A stretch of DNA of 64,000 nt from Streptomyces pseudovenezuelae. GTDB taxonomy: Bacteria; Actinomycetota; Actinomycetes; Streptomycetales; Streptomycetaceae. The position numbers and the translations under genes are program-made. The stretch is from positions 331,672 through 395,671 of the forward strand of contig NZ_KQ948154.1 in the NCBI RefSeq assembly GCF_001513955.1. The letters run 5' to 3'. The notes under the pieces are model-generated. The model made no database searches. It worked only from the letters and a program-made list of their open reading frames with translations, and had not been told where the DNA came from. Shown piece by piece: positions 16,896 to 25,632 of this stretch. Position 1 is the first letter of the stretch; every line of letters begins with the position of its first letter.

Positions 16896-18575
16896 TCAGA
16901 CGTCGAGCAGCGCATCGGCGGACTCCCGGGCCGCGGGCGCGGACGCGTGCCGGGACCGCAGCACCCGGAACCGCCCGGTGACGAAGTGGGCGCCCGTGCC
17001 GGGGAGGTCGGCGATGGCCGAGGACGGGTCGGCGGGGAGATCGTCGGCGACGTTCTCGACCAGATGGACCCCGGCGTCGAGGGCGGCCGTCTCGACGGCC
17101 GCCAGCACCAGGGGATCGGTGGAGTGCACCGCGGCGAACAGCGCGCCGTGGCGGCCGACGGTACGGCGGAACAGGTCGAGGCTGTGCGCGGTCGACTCGG
17201 TGCCCACCAGGAACGCGACCGGCCCCGGCCACTCCCGGGTGTAGACGCGTTCGTGCCGCGCCCCGAGCCGGACGACGAGCGGGCTGCGCACATCGACGAC
17301 GGGACGGCCCGGAAGGCTCAGCGGCTGTGAGGCGTGCACCACCGAGCCGTACCGCCCGGCCTCCTCCAGCGCCGCCCGCACCTCGTCGCCCGGGAGCGCG
17401 CCCACCAGCCGTGCCACCCGCGCCGGATGGGCGAGCAGCCGGTCCACGGCCTCGGCGAGGTCGGCGCCGAACTCCCGGAGGCTCTTGGGGCCCTCGTCCG
17501 TGTCGAAGCCCGACGCCGGTACGAGGATGTTCTGCGGCGTGGTCCGGGCCGTGCCGCTGCACCGGCACAGGGCGAGCGCGAGCCCGCCGAGCAGTCCCCG
17601 GTAGTCGTCGGTGGAGTCCACGATGACGGTGTTCAGACCGGTCCGGGTCGCGAACACGGCGGCCTGGCAGGCGTGTTGCCGCAGCCAGTCGGCGAAGCGC
17701 CCGGACCCGGTGAAGTCGACGATCCGCACCGCGGGGTCCGTGGCCAGCCGTTGGTGCAGGCGCTCCCCGGGTTCCGCGACCGCCAGGGTCACGACGTCGG
17801 GGTCCTGGCCGGCCTCCGCCAGCACCTCGCGGGCGATGCGCACGGTGATCGCCAGGGGCAGCACCGAGCGTGGATGCGGCGCCACGACCACGGGGTTCCC
17901 GGTCACCAGGCTGGTGAACAGGCCCGGATACCCGTTCCACAGGGGGTAGTCGGGACAGCCGATGAGCAGCGACACTCCCCGCGGCACCAGGGTGCTGGTG
18001 CCGCACACCGGCAGCGGCTGCCCACGGCGGCGGGTCTCCTCCCGGCGCAGGCCGGCCGGGACGCGCTCCGACTCGGCGAAGGCCTGGGCGACCGCCTCCA
18101 GAGCGCGGTCCTGGGCGCGTGGTCCGGCGGCCCGGAACGCCACCGGAAGCGGCTGACCGGTGGTGTGGTGCACGGCCAGGGCCAGCTCGTGGCTGCGGGT
18201 GTTCAGCCGTCGGAGCATCTCCAGCACCAGCCCCGTGCGGTGGTGGAGCCCGGCGACCCGCCACCCGGCAGTCGCCCGCCCCGCCGCCGCCAACAGGACC
18301 GCGGGGTCGCAGCGCGGGTAGCCGATGGCCATGGCCGTGCCGTACGGGGAGGTCTCGGTGGCCACCCGGCCGAGCTCACCGGGCTGGTCGAGGTCGAAGG
18401 CGCGGCCCAGCAGGGAACCGAAGACCTTCGCCGCCGTCCGGGTCGACCGCATGCCGGCGTCCGCGGCGCCGCGCCAGGTGGTCTCCGTGAAGGGCGCACA
18501 GCGTTCACCGGCGGCGACGGCCTGCACCGCGTGGTGGAGCAGTTCGCGGTGGCGCTCGTAGGGGCCGGGGCGCAC
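16896..18575 (-). CDS. paaN: PaaN-like aldehyde-dehydrogenase-fold protein lacking the usual catalytic Cys
   Basis: 559 residues, the usual length of single-domain PaaN proteins of phenylacetate clusters (no MaoC hydratase domain). The family stretch 'GLNTVIVDSTDDYRGLLG' is followed by the nucleophile region, which here reads CRCSGTARTTPQN. In PaaN proteins as I recall them the equivalent is SGQMCTTPQN, so Cys has become Arg344 (codon at 17544-17546). Two cysteines (CRC) lie 3-5 residues earlier. It may be inactive as an oxidoreductase or use a shifted Cys. GTG start with GGAGAGG, 4 bp after the pat stop. Confidence 0.8.
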   Translation of the reverse strand: MRPGPYERHRELLHHAVQAVAAGERCAPFTETTWRGAADAGMRSTRTAAKVFGSLLGRAFDLDQPGELGRVATETSPYGTAMAIGYPRCDPAVLLAAAGRATAGWRVAGLHHRTGLVLEMLRRLNTRSHELALAVHHTTGQPLPVAFRAAGPRAQDRALEAVAQAFAESERVPAGLRREETRRRGQPLPVCGTSTLVPRGVSLLIGCPDYPLWNGYPGLFTSLVTGNPVVVAPHPRSVLPLAITVRIAREVLAEAGQDPDVVTLAVAEPGERLHQRLATDPAVRIVDFTGSGRFADWLRQHACQAAVFATRTGLNTVIVDSTDDYRGLLGGLALALCRCSGTARTTPQNILVPASGFDTDEGPKSLREFGADLAEAVDRLLAHPARVARLVGALPGDEVRAALEEAGRYGSVVHASQPLSLPGRPVVDVRSPLVVRLGARHERVYTREWPGPVAFLVGTESTAHSLDLFRRTVGRHGALFAAVHSTDPLVLAAVETAALDAGVHLVENVADDLPADPSSAIADLPGTGAHFVTGRFRVLRSRHASAPAARESADALLDV

Positions 18576-18579
18576 GGCC

Positions 18580-19626
18580 TCAGCCTCTCCAGGACGCGGC
18601 GAGCGCGAGGAACGTGTCGTTCTCCTCGGGCAGGCCGATCGTCACCCGGACGCCTTGGCCGGCGAAGGGGCGGACGACCACGTTGCCGTCGAGGCAGTGC
18701 CGGGTGAATTCCGCGCTGTCGCCGGCGAGCGGCAGCCAGACGAAGTTGGCCTGGGAGGCGGGCACTTCGAGGCCGAGCGCCCGCAGCCGCTCGGTCACCC
18801 GCCCCCGCTCGGCGACCGTGAGGGCGGCACGGCGGGCGACCTCCGCACCCTCGCCGAGCGCGAGCACGGCGGCCTCCTGGGCGAGTGCGCTGACGCTGAA
18901 CGGCACCTGTGTCTTGCGTACGGTGGCGGCGATCTCCGCCGGCGCCACGCAGTAGCCGACCCGGAGGCCCGCCAGGCCGTACGCCTTGGAGAAGGTCCGC
19001 AGCACCACCACGTTCGGCCGGTCGCCGAGCAGGCCGAGCGCGTCGGGGACCCGCGCCGGATCGGCGTACTCCCGGTATGCCTCGTCCACGACGATCAGTA
19101 CGTCGTCCGGCACCCGGTCCGCGAAGTCGCGCAGGGCCCGTTCCCCGACCGCGGTGGAGGTGGGGTTGTTGGGGTTGCAGACGAAGACCAGCCGGGTCCG
19201 GCCGGTGACCGCCGCCGCCATGGCGTCGAGGTCCAGTCCGTGCTCGCGCAGCGGGACCCGCACCGCCGTGCCGCCCGCCACCGCCGTGAGGATCGGATAC
19301 GCCTCGAAGGACCGCCAGCCGAAGACGACCTCGTCACCCGGGTGCACGACCGAGTGCAGCAGCTGTCCGCAGACCTCCGAGGAACCGGCGCCCACCGCGA
19401 TCCGCTCCGGTTCGACGCCGTGATGCCGGGCCAGGGCGTCCACCAGGCAGGCGGCGCTCATGTCGGGATACCGCGACACCCCACCGGCCAGCTCCGCGAG
19501 CCTCGCCACCACGCCGGGCAGCATCCCGTACGGGGACTCGTTGCCGGCCAGGGCTGCCGTGCCGGGCAGTTTGCGGCCCGGCACATAGGCGGGCAGCTGC
19601 GCCAGGGACGAACGGACACGCACCAT
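18580..19626 (-). CDS. pat: HisC-like aminotransferase, probable aromatic (phenylalanine) aminotransferase
   Basis: 348 residues, fold-type I PLP enzyme. The PLP Lys is in TFSKAYGLAGLRVGY (about 218). Other marks are 'NESPYGMLPGV', 'VGAGSSEVC', 'NPNNPTSTAV' and 'DEAYREYAD'. It is close to histidinol-phosphate aminotransferase, but its operon with paaN and the paa region favour the Pat role, phenylalanine to phenylpyruvate. Histidine biosynthesis genes are absent. It starts with ATG; the upstream region carries copy 2 of the bipartite element. Confidence 0.85.
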   Translation of the reverse strand: MVRVRSSLAQLPAYVPGRKLPGTAALAGNESPYGMLPGVVARLAELAGGVSRYPDMSAACLVDALARHHGVEPERIAVGAGSSEVCGQLLHSVVHPGDEVVFGWRSFEAYPILTAVAGGTAVRVPLREHGLDLDAMAAAVTGRTRLVFVCNPNNPTSTAVGERALRDFADRVPDDVLIVVDEAYREYADPARVPDALGLLGDRPNVVVLRTFSKAYGLAGLRVGYCVAPAEIAATVRKTQVPFSVSALAQEAAVLALGEGAEVARRAALTVAERGRVTERLRALGLEVPASQANFVWLPLAGDSAEFTRHCLDGNVVVRPFAGQGVRVTIGLPEENDTFLALAASWRG

Positions 19627-19670
19627 GCTCGACTCGCTTCTTCAGCGGGACCCGAAGCCGTGCCTCCGGG

Positions 19671-19713
19671 CACTTGACAGGAGAAGCGTGGACAACGGAT
19701 GACAAACGTTCAA
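19671..19713 (+). promoter_or_regulatory. bipartite element, copy 2 (upstream of pat)
   Basis: CACTTGACAGGAGAA (19671-19685), 22 nt, then GTTCAA (19708-19713): identical in layout to 16273-16315. It lies 45-87 nt upstream of pat, though in the plus orientation, and about 250 nt before the lipoprotein gene. The rest of the 19627-19963 interval holds no gene that I can support. Confidence 0.6.
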
Positions 19714-19963
19714 CCATATGGGAAATCGGGCGACAGACAGCCGGTTCACCCCGCCTCTACCAGCAAGTAGTCCGAAGCCAGGCCCCTCAGGACCGCTCCC
19801 ACGAGACGGACGGCCGGAGTGCCCCCGGACCTGGACAGCGCCCGCTGATCACAAGTCGGCCACATACCCCCTTTCGGTGCCCGGGCGACCGGAACGGCCC
19901 GCCAAGACTGCTCCCCATGTCGCGGGGTTCTTCGCGTCCCGCCCGCTCCGACCGAGGGAGACC

Positions 19964-20611
19964 ATGTCCAGGACCGATCGCGCCCGCCGGTCGTCGATGC
20001 CGCTGACGGTGGCGGTGTCGGTGGCCGCCGCCCTGCTGACCGCGGGCTGCGCGGGACTCACCGGCAGCGCGCACGCCGGTGGCTGCCGCGCGGACGACAC
20101 CTGGTCGCCCGCGCAGCGGGCGCGGTGGCTGCGCCCCGCGGTGTCGTTCCCCGGGGACGCCGACGCGGCCGTCGTGATCCGCCCGCGCTCCCTGGCCGAC
20201 GGCGGGCCGCTGTGCGAACCGATCGCCGTGCAGGTGCAGTTCTGGAGGCTCACCGCCACGGCGGCGGGGACGGACATGACGTCCGCGCTGCGCGTCCGGC
20301 TGGCCACCCTGGGAAGCGAGGACCGGACCGTCGGCTTCCCCGCGGGGCTCGCCGCGGGGGAACGCGACGGCTGCACCGGCGTCCTCATGGCGGCGTACAC
20401 GGGCGCGCCCCTGACCTGGGGCGAACTGCCCGAGGACACCGGCCGCCTCGGGTCCGGCACCGCGCGGGTGAGGTTCAGGACCGACCGGATCGGCGCCTAC
20501 CGACTGCTCCCGCCGGCGCACCCGCGACCGTGCCGCACGGCCGGGCGGCCCACGCCCACTCCGTCCGCCCCTCCCGCCACGGCCAACCCGTGGGGCCTCG
20601 ACCACCCGTGA
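19964..20611 (+). CDS. secreted lipoprotein of unknown function
   Basis: 215 residues. The N-terminus has charged residues, a hydrophobic run (LTVAVSVAAALLTAGC) and a lipobox LTAGC with Cys about residue 29, so it should be lipidated and anchored outside the membrane. The mature part has several cysteines and a Pro/Thr-rich C-terminus. I do not recognise the family. GAGGGAG precedes the ATG. It sits between divergent and convergent catabolic genes without an obvious operon partner. Confidence 0.8.
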   Translation: MSRTDRARRSSMPLTVAVSVAAALLTAGCAGLTGSAHAGGCRADDTWSPAQRARWLRPAVSFPGDADAAVVIRPRSLADGGPLCEPIAVQVQFWRLTATAAGTDMTSALRVRLATLGSEDRTVGFPAGLAAGERDGCTGVLMAAYTGAPLTWGELPEDTGRLGSGTARVRFRTDRIGAYRLLPPAHPRPCRTAGRPTPTPSAPPATANPWGLDHP

Positions 20612-20653
20612 GCGCCGCCCCGGGAGGGGTGCCGGCCGCACGGCCGTGCCGTG

Positions 20654-21274
20654 TCAGCTCCCGGGCCCGGCGCGCAGACCGTCGAAGAGGACCGCGGTGA
20701 GGGCGTCGGCCAGGGTGGCGACGGGGAGTCCGCCGTCGGTCCGGTACCACTCGATGAGGGAGTTGACCGTGCCGAACAGCAGCCGGCTGATCAGGTGCGG
20801 GTCGATGTCGTCGCGTACGCCGCCCTCGGCCGCCGCGCGGGACACCAGCTCGGCGACCCGGTGGTCGAACTCGCGGCGCCGGTCCAGCGCCTGCTGTTCG
20901 ACCGCGCTGTTGCCGCGGACCCGCAGCAGCAGGGTGACGTACGGCAGCTCGGCGGCCAGCACCTCGACGCTGCCGTGCACCACGTGCGCCAGCCTCTCGG
21001 TCGCCGTGGCCGCGGGGTCCGGAACCTCGTCCAGTACGGCGAAGAGGGCGTCCAGGGCGCGCCCGACGGCGAGGCCGAGGAGTTCCTCCTTGCCGGACAC
21101 GTGGTGGTAGATGCTCGACTTGCTCAGGCCGAGGCGTCTGGCCAGCTCTTCCATGCCGGTGCCGTCGTAGCCGCGCTCGTTGAAGACCACGACCGCGACC
21201 TCAAGCAGGGAGGCACGGTCGTAGGCGGGACGGTCGCGGCGGCCGACGGGGTTCTGCACAGGTGTTCTGGTCAC
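20654..21274 (-). CDS. paaR: TetR/AcrR-family regulator, probable PaaR
   Basis: 206 residues. The N-terminal HTH is at about 20-65 (GYDGTGMEELARRLGLSKSSIYHHVSGKEELL) and the rest is an all-helical ligand domain. It is the last gene of the paaI-paaK-paaR minus-strand run. TetR-type PaaR repressors in actinobacteria are relieved by phenylacetyl-CoA; palindromes of the matching type precede paaI and paaA. GTG at 21274 was chosen as the first start before conserved sequence. The frame stays open upstream into paaK antisense. Confidence 0.82.
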   Translation of the reverse strand: MTRTPVQNPVGRRDRPAYDRASLLEVAVVVFNERGYDGTGMEELARRLGLSKSSIYHHVSGKEELLGLAVGRALDALFAVLDEVPDPAATATERLAHVVHGSVEVLAAELPYVTLLLRVRGNSAVEQQALDRRREFDHRVAELVSRAAAEGGVRDDIDPHLISRLLFGTVNSLIEWYRTDGGLPVATLADALTAVLFDGLRAGPGS

Positions 21275-21314
21275 GAGGCCATTGTGACAAGCGGCGCTGA
21301 CGGGAGGGCCGGTG

Positions 21315-22661
21315 TCACTCCTGCCGCAGGTCCTTGACCCGGCGGAGCTTGCCGAGCGACCGCTCCAGGGTCTCCGGGTCGACGACGGCGACCTCGACAC
21401 TGACGCCGACGCCGTCCTTGACGCCCTTCGCGATGGCCTTGGCCGCTGCTTCGCGCTGGTCGGGGCCGGCACCCGGGCGGGCCTCGACCCGGACGGTCAT
21501 GTGGTCCATCCGTCCGCTCCGGGTCAGCTGGACCTGGAAGTGCGGGGCCACACCGGGGACACGCAGCACGATCTCCTCGATCTGGCTGGGGAAGACGTTC
21601 ACCCCACGCAGGATGATCATGTCGTCGCAGCGGCCGGTGATCTTCTCGATGCGGCGGAAGGCGGGCCGGGCGGTGCCGGGCAGCAGCCGGGTCAGGTCGC
21701 GGGTGCGGTAACGGATGATCGGCAGCGCCTCCTTGGTGAGGGAGGTGAAGACCAGCTCGCCCTCCTCGCCGTCCGGCAGCGCCTCGCCCGTGATCGGGTC
21801 GACGACCTCGGGGTAGAAGTGGTCCTCCCACACGTGGAGACCGTCCTTGGTCTCCACGCATTCCTGTGCCACGCCGGGACCGATGACCTCGGACAGGCCG
21901 TATATGTCGACGGCGTGGATGTCCAGGCGCTCCTCGATCTCGCGGCGCATCTCCTCGGTCCACGGTTCGGCGCCGAAGATGCCGACCTTCAGGGAGGTGG
22001 AGCGCGGGTCGACGCCCTGGCGCTCGAACTCGTCGAGGAGCGTCAGCATGTACGAGGGGGTGACCATGATGATCTCGGGCCGGAAGTCCTGGATGATCTG
22101 CACCTGGCGGGCGGTCATGCCGCCCGAGGCGGGGATCACGGTGCAGCCGGCCCGCTCGGCGCCGTAGTGGGCGCCCAGGCCGCCGGTGAACAGGCCGTAG
22201 CCGTAGGAGATGTGCACCTTGTGGCCGGGGCGGCCGCCCGCGGCCCGGATCGAGCGGGCGACCACGTCGGCCCACATCGACAGGTCGTTCTCGGTGTAGC
22301 CGACCACGGTGGGGCGGCCGGTGGTGCCGCTGGAGGCGTGGACGCGGCGGACCTGGTCCATGGGCACGGCGAACATGCCGAAGGGATACGTGTCGCGCAG
22401 ATCGGCCTTCGTGGTGAAGGGGAACCGGGACAGGTCCTCCGGCGCACGGCAGTCGTCGGGCTTGAGCCCGGCCTCGTCGAACTTCCTCCGGTACAGCTCG
22501 ACATGCTCGTACGCATGCCGCAAGGTCGCCCGCAGCCGGTCGAGCTGGAGCTCCCTGAGCTGCTCGCGGGTCATCCGCTCGCCGTCGTCCAGCAGTTCCT
22601 GGGGAAGCGGCGCACCCCGGCGTGCTCCCGCCACCGCCGGGGCCATCGGTTCGCTGCTCAT
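21315..22661 (-). CDS. paaK: phenylacetate-CoA ligase
   Basis: 448 residues, adenylate-forming enzyme converting phenylacetate, ATP and CoA to phenylacetyl-CoA. The P-loop is HASSGTTGRPTVVGY (about 108), followed by YGLSEVIGPGVAQEC (about 240) and the hinge region 'GRCDDMIILRGVNVFPSQIEE'. ATG at 22661 overlaps the paaI stop (ATGA). First enzyme of the pathway, feeding the epoxidase encoded at 26.7-30.4 kb. Confidence 0.96.
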   Translation of the reverse strand: MSSEPMAPAVAGARRGAPLPQELLDDGERMTREQLRELQLDRLRATLRHAYEHVELYRRKFDEAGLKPDDCRAPEDLSRFPFTTKADLRDTYPFGMFAVPMDQVRRVHASSGTTGRPTVVGYTENDLSMWADVVARSIRAAGGRPGHKVHISYGYGLFTGGLGAHYGAERAGCTVIPASGGMTARQVQIIQDFRPEIIMVTPSYMLTLLDEFERQGVDPRSTSLKVGIFGAEPWTEEMRREIEERLDIHAVDIYGLSEVIGPGVAQECVETKDGLHVWEDHFYPEVVDPITGEALPDGEEGELVFTSLTKEALPIIRYRTRDLTRLLPGTARPAFRRIEKITGRCDDMIILRGVNVFPSQIEEIVLRVPGVAPHFQVQLTRSGRMDHMTVRVEARPGAGPDQREAAAKAIAKGVKDGVGVSVEVAVVDPETLERSLGKLRRVKDLRQE

Positions 22662-23101
22662 CAGGGCTCCTTCGTCCTCGTACTCCGGACACTGCGGCTG
22701 CGACCGCGGAACTCCGCGATCACCTCCTCGCCACGCCGGACGCTCACGTCGTAGATGCCGCTGCGGCCGAACCTGGTGCGCTCGCACGCGGTGGCGACCA
22801 GGACGTCGCCCGCGCGGGCGGGTGCGACGAAGTCGATGTCGGCCGCGGCGGCGACGGTCATGGGGCCATGACTGTTGCAGGCACAGGCGAAGGCGGTGTC
22901 GGCGAGGAGGAAGACATACCCGCCGTGGGCGATCCCGTGGCCGTTGACCATCTCCGGCGTCACGGTCATCCGGAGCTCGGCGGTCCCCTCGCCGTGCTCC
23001 AGCAACTCGATCCCGAGGCCCTTGGACGCCTGGTCCGCGGCGAACATCGCCTCCGCGGGGCCCGGCGTCGCGCCAGTGGCCTGTGTCACTGTTTCCACCA
23101 C
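22661..23101 (-). CDS. paaI: phenylacetyl-/hydroxyphenylacetyl-CoA thioesterase
   Basis: 146 residues. Hotdog motif NGHGIAHGGYVFLLADTAFA, the PaaI signature with its catalytic Asp. It is thought to rescue CoA from dead-end ring-hydroxylated thioesters. The start is GTG 23101 or more likely GTG 23089, which has AAGGTGG about 7 nt upstream. The PaaR-type palindrome begins only 8 nt before 23101, so a short or leaderless transcript is likely. Confidence 0.94.
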   Translation of the reverse strand: MVETVTQATGATPGPAEAMFAADQASKGLGIELLEHGEGTAELRMTVTPEMVNGHGIAHGGYVFLLADTAFACACNSHGPMTVAAAADIDFVAPARAGDVLVATACERTRFGRSGIYDVSVRRGEEVIAEFRGRSRSVRSTRTKEP

Positions 23102-23108
23102 CTTGTGA

Positions 23109-23130
23109 ACCGACCGAACATTCGGTTAGC
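23109..23130. promoter_or_regulatory. PaaR-type operator in front of paaI
   Basis: Palindrome core ACCGAACATTCGGT (23113-23126), flanked by a further ACCG. It follows the ACCG-NN-CG-NN-CGGT pattern I recall for PaaR of Corynebacterium, differing only in the centre. A related copy precedes paaA. It could control both paaIKR and the divergent beta-oxidation set. Confidence 0.7.
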
Positions 23131-23184
23131 GTGCGGCACGGCCTAGTAATCCAGCATCACCACTGCCTGTCAAGAGGTGGCCCC

Positions 23185-23709
23185 ATGCCCGACGCGATCC
23201 CTGAGCGCCTGGTCCGGCAGCGTGCGCTGACGTCCGGAGAAACCGGCCCCCAGCGCGGGGCGATCGTCGGCGCCGGGGGGTGCGGACGACGGGAGCGGGC
23301 CTCGGCCCCGGGCCGTACGGCACGGGCGTCGGCGTCCGTCGAGTCGGCGTCCGTCGAGGATCCCGGGCGACCCGAGGCGGCCGTCCGGACGCCTTCGACG
23401 GCCCGGCCGGACGCGGAGACCGACCGGGAGACCCGCACCCAGGAGTGGTTCGGGCCCGTCTCCCGCGCCATCGGCACCGACTCCACCGAGTACGGCCCGC
23501 GCGCCTCCCCGGCGGCCGGCGGGCACGCGTCGGAGAACCGCACCCGTGGCGGGTCCGTCAACCGCTCCGCCACGTTCAGCGACGTCCACGGCAGCGCCGC
23601 CGACCCCGCGGCCGGCGCCACCGCGTCCGCCCCCGCCTTCGTCCCCGGCCGCCGCACCACGCTTCGGTCCCGCCGGCCGGTCACCTCCGAGGAGCCCGCA
23701 CATGTCTGA
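23185..23709 (+). CDS. hypothetical low-complexity protein upstream of thiolase
   Basis: 174 codons from ATG 23185 (AGAGGTGG 4 nt upstream) to a stop inside the thiolase start region, an 8-bp overlap. Roughly nine in ten third positions are G or C, like real genes here. The product is rich in Ala, Arg, Ser and Thr, with a short ordered-looking segment RTQEWFGPVSRAIG near residue 92. I recognise no family. Overlapping minus-strand ORFs cover the same bases, so coding is unproven. The layout suggests it is translated first in the thiolase operon. Confidence 0.45.
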   Translation: MPDAIPERLVRQRALTSGETGPQRGAIVGAGGCGRRERASAPGRTARASASVESASVEDPGRPEAAVRTPSTARPDAETDRETRTQEWFGPVSRAIGTDSTEYGPRASPAAGGHASENRTRGGSVNRSATFSDVHGSAADPAAGATASAPAFVPGRRTTLRSRRPVTSEEPAHV

Positions 23710-24883
23710 CGAGATCTACCTGATCGACGGGGCCCGTACCCCGCAGGGCCGATACGGCGGCGCGCTGGCGTCCGTACGCCCCGACGACCTGGCCGCCCTG
23801 GTGGTCGGCGAGGCCGTCCGCCGCTCGGGGATACCGGGTGAGGCCGTGGACGAGGTGATCCTCGGCGCGGCCAACCAGGCCGGCGAGGACAACCGGGACG
23901 TGGCCCGGATGGCCGTCCTGCTGGCCGGGCTGCCGGACACCGTGCCCGGCTACACCGTCAACCGGCTGTGCGCCTCGGGCCTGACCGCGGTGGCCTCGGC
24001 CGCCCAGGCGATCCGGGCAGGCGAGGCCGACCTGGTCGTCGCGGGCGGTGTGGAGTCCATGACCCGCGCCCCCTGGGTGATGGCCAAGCCCGGCACGCCC
24101 TGGGCCAAGCCGGGCGAGGTCCACGACTCGGCGCTCGGCTGGCGCTTCACCAACCCGCGCTTCACCGCCGACCGGACCCTGTCCATGGGCGAGACCGCCG
24201 AGGAGGTGGCCGCCCTCGACGGGATCACCCGTGCCGAGGCCGACGCCTTCGCCCTGCGCAGCCACCGGCGGGCGGTGGCCGCCCGGCAGGCGGGCCGCTT
24301 CGACCGCGAGATCGTGCCGGTGCCGGTGAAGGACGGCGAGGTGACCCATGACGAGGGACCGCGTCCGGACACCTCCCCGGAGAAACTGGCCCGGCTGCGC
24401 ACCTCCTTCCGGGCCGGCGGAATCGTCACCGCGGGCAACTCCTCGCCGCTCTCCGACGGCGCCGCGGCCCTGGTCGTCGCGAGCGGCGAGGCGGTCGAGC
24501 GGTACGGCCTCACGCCCCGGGCGCGGGTCGTCACCACCGCCTCGGCGGGGGTCGAGCCGCGCCTGATGGGGCTCGGGCCCGTGCCGGCCACGGAAAAGGC
24601 GCTGGGCCGGGCCGGCTGGCAGACCGGCGACCTGGGCGCGGTGGAGCTGAACGAGGCCTTCGCCGCCCAGGCCCTGGCGGTCGTGCGGCGGCTGAAGCTC
24701 GACGAGGAACGGGTCAACGCCGACGGCGGCGGCATCGCCCTCGGACACCCCCTGGGCTGCTCCGGCGCCCGCATCCTGCTCACCCTGCTCGGCCGTCTGG
24801 AGCGCGAGGACGCCCGCCGCGGCCTCGCGACCCTGTGTGTCGGCGTCGGGCAGGGCGTGGCGATGCTGGTGGAGCGGGTATGA
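23702..24883 (+). CDS. acetyl-CoA acyltransferase (thiolase), PaaJ/PcaF-like
   Basis: 393 residues. Nucleophile Cys in NRLCASGL (about 88), His in ALGHPLGCSGAR (about 348) and the second Cys in LCVGVGQG (about 378) form the thiolase active site. It would cleave 3-oxoacyl-CoA, releasing acetyl-CoA plus succinyl-CoA in the phenylacetate lower pathway (PaaJ role). GAGGAG precedes the ATG. It overlaps by 4 bp with the hydratase gene. Confidence 0.93.
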   Translation: MSDEIYLIDGARTPQGRYGGALASVRPDDLAALVVGEAVRRSGIPGEAVDEVILGAANQAGEDNRDVARMAVLLAGLPDTVPGYTVNRLCASGLTAVASAAQAIRAGEADLVVAGGVESMTRAPWVMAKPGTPWAKPGEVHDSALGWRFTNPRFTADRTLSMGETAEEVAALDGITRAEADAFALRSHRRAVAARQAGRFDREIVPVPVKDGEVTHDEGPRPDTSPEKLARLRTSFRAGGIVTAGNSSPLSDGAAALVVASGEAVERYGLTPRARVVTTASAGVEPRLMGLGPVPATEKALGRAGWQTGDLGAVELNEAFAAQALAVVRRLKLDEERVNADGGGIALGHPLGCSGARILLTLLGRLEREDARRGLATLCVGVGQGVAMLVERV

Positions 24884-25632
24884 GCGGCGGCCTCGGTACG
24901 TACGAGACGCTGCTGGTCGAGGAGCGCGAGGACCGGGTGGTCGTCACCCTGCACCGCCCCGAGGCGCGCAACGCCATCAGCGGCGGCATGATCGCCGAAC
25001 TGCACGAGGTGTGCGCGCTGCTGGAGCGCGAACCCAGGCTGCTGCTGCTCACCGGGCACGGCGGCGTCTTCGCCGGCGGGGCCGACATCGCGGAACTGCG
25101 CCGCCGGGGCCGCGAGGAGGCGCTCCAGGGCATCAACAGCCGCCTGTTCGAGCGGGTGCGGCGGCTGCCGATGCCGACGCTGGCCGCGGTCGACGGCTGG
25201 GCCCTGGGCGGCGGCGCGGAACTGTCGTACGCCTGCGACCTGCGCATCGCCGGACCGGACGCCGTGTTCGGCAATCCGGAGCCGGGGCTCGGCATCCTCG
25301 CCGCCGCCGGTGCCTGCTGGCGGCTGCCCCAGCTGGTCGGCGAGTCGGTCGCCAAGCAGGTGCTGCTCGCCGGCCGGAACCTCGACGCGCGGGCGGCGCT
25401 GGCGGCCGGGCTGGTCATCGACGTCGTACCGGCGGACGAACTGCTGGCCGAGGCGCATGCCCTGCTCGACCGCATGGCGCGGCTCTCCCCCACCGCGCTG
25501 CGCCTGACCAAGCTCGTCGTCGACTCGCCGGGAGCGCACCCGGTCGCCGACGACCTGGCGCAGGCCGTGCTGTTCGAGGGCGAGGACAAGAAGGAACGCA
25601 TGACCCGCTTCCTGGAGAGGAACCGCGCATGA
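24880..25632 (+). CDS. enoyl-CoA hydratase/isomerase, PaaF/PaaG-like
   Basis: 250 residues, crotonase fold. The oxyanion-hole segments are GVFAGGADI (about 65) and DGWALGGGAELSYACD (about 106); the second includes the first catalytic-Glu region. The second-Glu region reads FGNPEPGLGIL. It would hydrate or isomerise the ring-opened CoA ester. ATGA overlaps on both sides bind it into one operon with the thiolase and the dehydrogenase. PaaF and PaaG cannot be told apart by eye. Confidence 0.9.
   Translation: MSGGLGTYETLLVEEREDRVVVTLHRPEARNAISGGMIAELHEVCALLEREPRLLLLTGHGGVFAGGADIAELRRRGREEALQGINSRLFERVRRLPMPTLAAVDGWALGGGAELSYACDLRIAGPDAVFGNPEPGLGILAAAGACWRLPQLVGESVAKQVLLAGRNLDARAALAAGLVIDVVPADELLAEAHALLDRMARLSPTALRLTKLVVDSPGAHPVADDLAQAVLFEGEDKKERMTRFLERNRA

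Noticed and set aside
18580..19626. Histidinol-phosphate aminotransferase of histidine biosynthesis
   Set aside because: No his genes around; operon with paaN and adjacency to paa genes favour an aromatic aminotransferase.
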